Source: Clostridia bacterium UC5.1-1E11
GTDB taxonomy: Bacteria; Bacillota; Clostridia; Oscillospirales; Acutalibacteraceae
Direction of reading: 5' to 3'
DNA: 64,000 nucleotides
NCBI GenBank assembly: GCA_001305115.1
Contig: BCAA01000007.1
Coordinates: 1 to 64,000, forward strand
Positions 59,535 to 64,000 of the stretch are shown piece after piece. The first letter of the stretch is position 1, and each line of letters begins with the position of its first letter. The notes beneath the pieces are model-generated. The model had not been told where the DNA came from. It searched no databases and worked only from the letters and a program-made list of their open reading frames with translations. The translations under genes and the position numbers were made by a program.

Positions 59535-59804
59535 CTATTCAAGCGAAGCTTCGTGAATAAGGCTCAATTTCTGAGATCGTGTCAAACGTTTAATCTGCGC
59601 CTCCCGGCGCAAAGCTGCGGAACGATCCGGAACCTCCTCACAATAAACCAAACACACTGGTCTGCGAGAACGCGTATACTTGGCCCCCCGTCCACAGTTG
59701 TGGGCCGCCAAGCGATTGTCCAGTTGGTCCGTCCAACCCGTGTAGAGGGTTCCGTCGGAACATTCGAGGATATATACAACCGTGCATTTCCCCCTAGTCT
59801 CCAT
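59535..59804 (-). CDS. GIY-YIG family protein (UPF0213/YhbQ-type)
   Basis: 89 residues. Nuclease-type domain with VVYILECSDGTLYTGWTDQ (GIY-YIG equivalent), HNCGRGAKYTRSRRPVCLVY and ALRREAQIKRLTRSQKLSLI. ATG 59804 is about 9 nt after AAAGGG; GTG 59822 and ATG 59813 are also in frame. It nearly touches thpR upstream and is probably cotranscribed. Possible DNA repair role; unproven for this family. Confidence 0.92.
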   Translation of the reverse strand: METRGKCTVVYILECSDGTLYTGWTDQLDNRLAAHNCGRGAKYTRSRRPVCLVYCEEVPDRSAALRREAQIKRLTRSQKLSLIHEASLE

Positions 59805-59822
59805 GTAGTACATCCCTTTCAC

Positions 59823-60398
59823 TCAATTCGTTTCGAAACTCTGGCAAGGAATCGATTGGTTTATCCGACTTAATTCCTTTGAGTAGACTTCTTTATACAT
59901 GCGTACCCCTTGTTGAATTTCCGATCGCATGAGAGAAATTCGTTCTACTTGCATCTTTTGCTGGAGCACAGCTCTGGAAAGCTCATTCAAATAAGAATCT
60001 TCCCGCAAAAGGACCTTTCGCCCCAAGGTAATATGTGGTTGAAAGGCACGCATCTCCAATGAATAGCCACTTTCGAGTAAAGACCTTTCTAAAGTTCTCT
60101 GTAGGCTTTGTAGTTGCTCGGAGTACTCCACACCGACCCAGATGGTCTTCCCCTTTTGATCTGAACAGAAACTCCCTATTCCCTTCAGCATCAACGAAAA
60201 CACCGGGAATTCGAGACGATTCATTATTTGAACCACTGTGTCAATGGACTCAGTCTCCCCCAGGAAGGAGAGTGTCAAATGGAAGTTCTCTTTTCGTATA
60301 AAAGTTCCCGAAATCGCTGCGTTCTGAAGGCATTTTTCAAGACGCCAAAGTTCCTCTATCATGAGTTCATTAAAACGGATACCTATAAACAGCCGCAT
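59823..60398 (-). CDS. thpR: RNA 2',3'-cyclic phosphodiesterase ThpR (LigT family)
   Basis: 191 residues. ATG 60398 follows AGGAGGG. Two HxTx motifs make up the active site: ENFHLTLSFLGE and FQPHITLGRKV. It opens 2',3'-cyclic phosphates at RNA ends to 2'-phosphates. Upstream gene of a probable operon with the GIY-YIG and MIF genes. Confidence 0.93.
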   Translation of the reverse strand: MRLFIGIRFNELMIEELWRLEKCLQNAAISGTFIRKENFHLTLSFLGETESIDTVVQIMNRLEFPVFSLMLKGIGSFCSDQKGKTIWVGVEYSEQLQSLQRTLERSLLESGYSLEMRAFQPHITLGRKVLLREDSYLNELSRAVLQQKMQVERISLMRSEIQQGVRMYKEVYSKELSRINQSIPCQSFETN

Positions 60399-61123
60399 CT
60401 TTCCCTCCTGAAAAATGGCTTTTTCTCTTAACTTTCGCTGGCCAAAAACTGGTTAAAAAGAAGATTCTAACCACGCCCACTTTAAAAATTTGATAAATAA
60501 CGAAACGAAAGTTATTCCCTCGTCTCAACGATATTTCAAACATATTCTAAAAGCCGATCGATCAAAATAGTTTTAGAACGATCTTCCTGGTAAGGCAGGG
60601 CTTCAAAGAAGGCTCTCTTTCAAACTTCCATTTCTATCTCTATATTCCTTTTTATATCCTTTACCTCTTAGAAACCGTATTCGATCCCCGCGATAAAGGA
60701 AGTACAGCCAATGTGTACAAATAACGCAACCGTTCAGATAGGGTAAGCGAATTCAACAAGATCATTGCTTGGCTCTGCATGGTTCCGAAATAAAAAGCAC
60801 CCGGTCGAGTGAGTGGCCCCTACTATGGTAACTGCATCTATTCCCATAAAAATTCAGATACAAGTCTATCCATCATGATAAAGCTATGGAAAAAGCGCAG
60901 TTAGCAACATAAACAGCCAAAAGATGGTGTCAAGGACAACCTTTCGCTACATTTTTTAAAGGTACGTATAAACTAATTATTTATAAATTTTATATCTGAT
61001 TTTTGATTGTCCGCATAAACACTACACGTTCAAACATTTTGGAGTATAGAAAAACATTCATTTTACCACGAATTTACTACGATTGAACGAACCTTAATAT
61101 GACAATAAAGTCACACTAAAAGG
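60399..61123. other. Intergenic region without a supported gene
   Basis: More than 700 bp, AT-rich. A 39-codon minus-strand frame near 60.7-60.8 kb (MQSQAMILLNSLTLSERLRY) has no binding site and is not called. Possibly the remains of a lost gene. Confidence 0.5.
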
Positions 61124-61156
61124 GACACCATTGACATCTAAATGGTGTCTTTTGTT
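61124..61156. terminator. Bidirectional terminator-like hairpin
   Basis: Stem GACACCATT/AATGGTGTC with 8-nt loop followed by TTTTGTT; about 110 bp beyond the GNAT stop. Confidence 0.7.
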
Positions 61157-61267
61157 AAAAAGCGGTCAATCATATAAGACCAACCTCTTAAAATGTGGAT
61201 GTGAAATGGTCAAACTGGAAGCTACAAGAATTTCAAAAAAATGTTTTCCTTTGAAAAAGTATCTGAT

Positions 61268-61699
61268 TTATAGCGAATCGCTTTTATCAAAATATTTTAC
61301 ATAGTAGTATTTGTTCAGTTTGGAATTATAATTATTTCTTCTTACGAATTCCAATTCAAATCCTAGTTTTTTATAAAATTCTGGTGCCTGAAATTCATAG
61401 GTACAAAGATTGATATTATGCAAATTTTGATTTTTATAGGTATCTTCCACCATCTGTATTAACTGTGTCCCAATGTGTTTTCCTCGTTGATGTTCGAACA
61501 CGATCAATTCATCAATGTAAATTTCTGAAAAACAACGAAACCCTGTTATGGCGCCGATTACTTTCCCGTTCTCTTTTGCGACAAAGCAAAACGGAGTATG
61601 ATTAAATGAAACGCCGTCCTTTGCCTCATACTTCTCAAATTCTTTTTGAATGTCTTTTTTTAAACTATCGTTTATTTCGACTTGTTCAATCAGAACCAT
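61268..61699 (-). CDS. GNAT-family N-acetyltransferase
   Basis: 143 residues. ATG 61699 follows AAGGAG by 10 nt. The fold is visible as FCFVAKENGKVIGAITGF, IDELIVFEHQRGKHIGTQLI (acetyl-CoA pyrophosphate loop) and YEFQAPEFYKKLGFELE. Substrate unknown. 76 bp downstream of the SdpI-like gene on the same strand. Confidence 0.9.
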   Translation of the reverse strand: MVLIEQVEINDSLKKDIQKEFEKYEAKDGVSFNHTPFCFVAKENGKVIGAITGFRCFSEIYIDELIVFEHQRGKHIGTQLIQMVEDTYKNQNLHNINLCTYEFQAPEFYKKLGFELEFVRRNNYNSKLNKYYYVKYFDKSDSL

Positions 61700-61775
61700 A
61701 CAAAACGTTCTCCTTGTCAATTTTTCTGTTTCAATTATCGCATTTATTCTTCTTTTCGTTTCAACAAACTGGAAT

Positions 61776-62153
61776 TTACCGTCTTTTTCCATTTTTATCA
61801 AAATTTTTTCTCAGAGCAATTTCTGTTGGAAAAATAGAACCAATCAAAGGAACCAGCTGTATTCCCATTATAATTCCTCCGACTGTTCCTACTGTTTCCA
61901 CATTTTTTCCAATTACTAAGAGCATAAATATTACTGTTATCGGCAATGCGCTTAACCCGCAAATATACCATATCTTACCACAATATTTATGGGCAAATTC
62001 CCATGTTTCCTTATTTTTCATAGACATGGAAGTCCTATATCCAAATACTCCGTTAATTGTCTTTGGCGCGTTCTTCATAAAATGTCTCCCAAAGCCAATC
62101 ATCGTAAATGGGAGAAGTAAATCCATAATCAACATATAAATCCAAAATCCCAT
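61776..62153 (-). CDS. SdpI-family membrane protein
   Basis: About 125 residues, three or four membrane helices. ATG 62153 is 8 nt after GGGAG; the ATG at 62159 is too close. The family core reads APKTINGVFGYRTSMSMKNK followed by ETWEFAHKYCGKIWYI. The best-known member gives immunity to the SdpC toxin in Bacillus; most members, like this one, have no toxin gene nearby and an unknown role. Confidence 0.85.
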   Translation of the reverse strand: MGFWIYMLIMDLLLPFTMIGFGRHFMKNAPKTINGVFGYRTSMSMKNKETWEFAHKYCGKIWYICGLSALPITVIFMLLVIGKNVETVGTVGGIIMGIQLVPLIGSIFPTEIALRKNFDKNGKRR

Positions 62154-62208
62154 AAGCATTTCTCCCGCAACTAAATTCTAATTTTCTTAGTTCTATAAAC
62201 TGGAGTTG

Positions 62209-62421
62209 TTACTCATCTTGATTTGCATGATACCTTTTTATGTTCACAATAAAAGCCCAAATAAACAAAACGGCGCAAAGCATATTCATAACGAACCAAC
62301 AAACAGAATCGTTATATGTTTTTAATGAAAAACAACTAAACTTTCCAATGGTCTCTAAGGGTTTCCTCCTATAAATACAGAAGTAACTGAAGAATCTCTC
62401 TACAAAAATATACGAGGCCAA
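62209..62421 (-). CDS. Small membrane protein or fragment
   Basis: Up to 70 codons from a TTG without binding site; the C-terminal 26 (MNMLCAVLFIWAFIVNIKRY and a charged end) hold one membrane helix. It may be the tail of a lost larger membrane gene. Confidence 0.25.
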   Translation of the reverse strand: MASYIFVERFFSYFCIYRRKPLETIGKFSCFSLKTYNDSVCWFVMNMLCAVLFIWAFIVNIKRYHANQDE

Positions 62422-62664
62422 TTGTTACCCTTTAAATCGAAGGATCAATCGGGTATACGCTCTTTTTGGTTTCCGTATGATTCAAACACATAAACCGTTT
62501 CCAAAGTTTTTAAACAAACTCTTTTGTCCATATTCCATCTTTTTCTTACCCTATTGTGCTTGATTCCCATCGATAGGGTTCTCTATATATCTCACTTTAC
62601 GATTGGATTATAGCATCTTATCACTCTAGAAAAAAGAGTAAAATAACCAATTCGTTGAATAAGT

Positions 62665-62910
62665 TGCTCTTATTATTCCGAAAAATTTAAGAGTTTAACG
62701 TCCTTGCAGCTTCATTACAGATACATCCGTCCTCTGTCCCCATTCGAGTATAAAAACATAGTCCTACTATGCGATAAACTATTTATGTCTTTCATGACTT
62801 GACCTCCTGTGTTTTTGTTGTGTGGCCGCCAAACCACTTCTATTTTATCTCAGGGAGTCCCTCTTTCCTCTATAAGTTTTTTATCCGCCCCCTGTTCAAC
62901 TGGGGGTTTT
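62665..62910 (-). mobile_element. Remnant of an IS200/IS605-type insertion sequence
   Basis: Holds a truncated TnpA start (62715-62795), an upstream hairpin CCCCC/GGGGG (62888-62906) in the place of the left-end hairpin, and CTCTTA/TAAGAG (62667-62693) that could be the right-end hairpin. Internal deletion is inferred. Confidence 0.5.
62715..62795 (-). pseudogene. Truncated IS200-type transposase TnpA
   Basis: ATG 62795 follows AGGAGG and reads MKDINSLSHS, the characteristic N-terminus of IS200/IS605 Y1 transposases, then an unrelated tail RTMFLYSNGDRGRMYL and TAA. The HUH and Tyr motifs are absent. Confidence 0.65.
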
Positions 62911-62934
62911 TATCATGCCTATTCCGCGCCAACA

Positions 62935-62972
62935 AAAAAATAGCGCCTGACTGAAAACAGGCGCTATTTTTT
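62935..62972 (-). terminator. Strong terminator of the exported acidic protein gene
   Basis: Perfect 15-bp stem AAAAAATAGCGCCTG with its complement and 8-nt loop. Confidence 0.9.
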
Positions 62973-63041
62973 GACCTCTTTTATCAAACAATTTCTTATC
63001 GCTTTTGTTTAGTAAACCTTGACTTCAGCAGTTATTCCAAA

Positions 63042-63683
63042 TTATTCCGCCGCTACAGAAGAATCGGTCGACTGTTGAGAATCCTCTACAGGTTCTTCAG
63101 AAGAACCACTGGGCCTGTCTGATTCACCCGAAACAGAGCCGGAATTGTTGCTTGGTTCTTTCGAAGATTCCTCCACATCCTCTTCTGGCACATTCGCTTC
63201 CGGAATATCTCCTACATACAAGCTTACCGGCCCCAGATTTCGCACAACAATATGCTCCTCTGGAAGTCCAAGGATCGTCATCGCATACAAAGAATCTTCC
63301 TCCAATTTGTCCGGAAGATCGATGACAAGTTTAATCTTGTTCTGTTCTGAAGCACTTAAGGCATCATATCCTTCAATCGAGAGATTCACAGGCCTCTTTA
63401 TTGTAATTTGTCCATTCAACAGATCCTCTGCGGAAAGCTGAATGGAGTCTTCTTTCCCATTGGATTTTACCATTTTCTTAAAAGCAGAAGCGCCGTCCGG
63501 TACCGCTGCCTCGTTAAAATCCGGCAGGTCCCCATCATAGACCGAAACGGCCATCTCTTGATGGTCCCAAAAAGACCCCTCTTCCCCTTCCTCTGAAGCG
63601 AGTGTTGTCCCTGTTACCACTGTGAGCAAGAGGCCCATACTTAATATGGCAGCCACTGGTAATTTCAAAAAGTTCTTCTTCAT
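63042..63683 (-). CDS. Exported acidic protein of unknown function
   Basis: 213 residues. ATG 63683 follows GGAGGAG by about 10 nt. Signal peptide MKKNFLKLPVAAILSMG to TTLAS, then an acidic globular part of about 120 residues (AMTILGLPEEHIVVRNLGPV near its end) and a disordered Ser/Glu-rich tail. Its start is 35 bp after the stop of the gene at 63719, so the two probably form an operon. No family recognised. Confidence 0.7.
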   Translation of the reverse strand: MKKNFLKLPVAAILSMGLLLTVVTGTTLASEEGEEGSFWDHQEMAVSVYDGDLPDFNEAAVPDGASAFKKMVKSNGKEDSIQLSAEDLLNGQITIKRPVNLSIEGYDALSASEQNKIKLVIDLPDKLEEDSLYAMTILGLPEEHIVVRNLGPVSLYVGDIPEANVPEEDVEESSKEPSNNSGSVSGESDRPSGSSEEPVEDSQQSTDSSVAAE

Positions 63684-63718
63684 AACAACCACTCCTCCAA
63701 TTGACTCACAAATTTGAT

Positions 63719-64000
63719 CTATGTACAACTTGTCGGTTTGTTTTCCGTTTCATTATCCGATTGGAGCAAATCCTCTGCAAACTGCTCATCGGTTGTATTC
63801 TGTTTATCAGCAGCTAAAAGCATTTCTTCGCCTGCATCTTCATTTGAAGATTGTACCGCATTCGGTCCCGAAGCAGATTCCCCTGTTTCTATTCCCATAG
63901 ATTTCTCGGGCCCCGCCTGCTGCTTTTCCTCAGGTTGTTCGCTCTTTTCCGGAAGTTCCGGTTCTTCTTCTGAACCGTCCTCTACTTTTCCCTCCTTGAG
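63719..64000 (-). CDS. C-terminal end of an acidic low-complexity protein (5' part outside the window)
   Basis: Open from base 64000 to TAG at 63719-63721: 93 codons rich in Glu, Ser and Gln (EDGSEEEPELPEKSEQPEEK). It resembles the disordered tail of the following gene, suggesting two related surface or exported proteins. No domain is visible in the part present. Confidence 0.7.
   Translation of the reverse strand, partial: LKEGKVEDGSEEEPELPEKSEQPEEKQQAGPEKSMGIETGESASGPNAVQSSNEDAGEEMLLAADKQNTTDEQFAEDLLQSDNETENKPTSCT

Noticed and set aside
60710-60830. 39-codon minus-strand frame
   Set aside because: No ribosome binding site, promoter or family match; within chance for AT-rich intergenic DNA.

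Overview
The window looks like a chromosomal segment of a Gram-positive, low-to-mid GC, anaerobic member of the Clostridia, probably a gut Oscillospirales/Ruminococcaceae-type bacterium. This rests on strong AGGAGG-type ribosome binding sites, a CIRCE-controlled clpB, a sodium-pumping decarboxylase beta/gamma pair, DegV and DUF1836 proteins, large secreted glycosidases with FIVAR repeats, and a skin-like intervening element. The genus cannot be fixed from the sequence alone.

Layout. 1-4.1 kb: end of a very large secreted carbohydrate-active-type protein (minus strand, runs off the left edge). 4.4-7.1 kb: clpB with CIRCE. 7.35-10.9 kb: secreted, domain-permuted GH3 beta-glucosidase, divergent from a membrane-anchored AraC-type sensor-regulator (11.3-13.5 kb). 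14.1-26.4 kb: a conserved cysteine-rich gene cut in two by an 11.5-kb element. 26.6-44 kb: housekeeping and transport genes (MATE, pcrA, oadB/oadG, AraC, DUF1836, xth, membrane Ig protein, cyclophilin, ABC exporter, NSS symporter, DegV, MarR). 44.4-51.8 kb: a 2451-residue secreted GH2 enzyme. 52-60.4 kb: glycosyltransferase, YbaK deacylase, HD-GYP regulator, an ACP/PPTase/AMP-ligase operon, uppP, a MIF homologue, a GIY-YIG protein and thpR. 61-64 kb: GNAT, SdpI-like protein, an IS200 remnant and two acidic exported proteins.

The main discovery is the intervening element at about 14.20-25.70 kb. Its large serine recombinase lies directly next to the right junction. Removing the DNA between two TGA trinucleotides (14199-14201 and 25701-25703) rejoins a 276-codon reading frame with its own ribosome binding site. 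It also reconstructs a dyad-symmetric attB and a dyad-symmetric, 52-bp attP, which supports the junction call. In the circular form the element's sigma-factor-like gene gains an ATG start and ribosome binding site directly behind the recombinase gene. In the integrated form the same codon is GTG inside the host gene. The rest of the element is decayed prophage DNA (Gp15, tape-measure, Rha and DUF1492-like remnants), toxin-antitoxin genes, several XRE regulators and an orphan four-repeat CRISPR array.

A second general point concerns sequence quality. Ten host genes outside the element carry 11 single-base frameshifts, nearly all at short homopolymers, and correcting each restores a full-length family-typical protein. 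This looks like systematic homopolymer error in the assembly rather than biology. I therefore annotate those loci as single genes and give the position of each suspected error.
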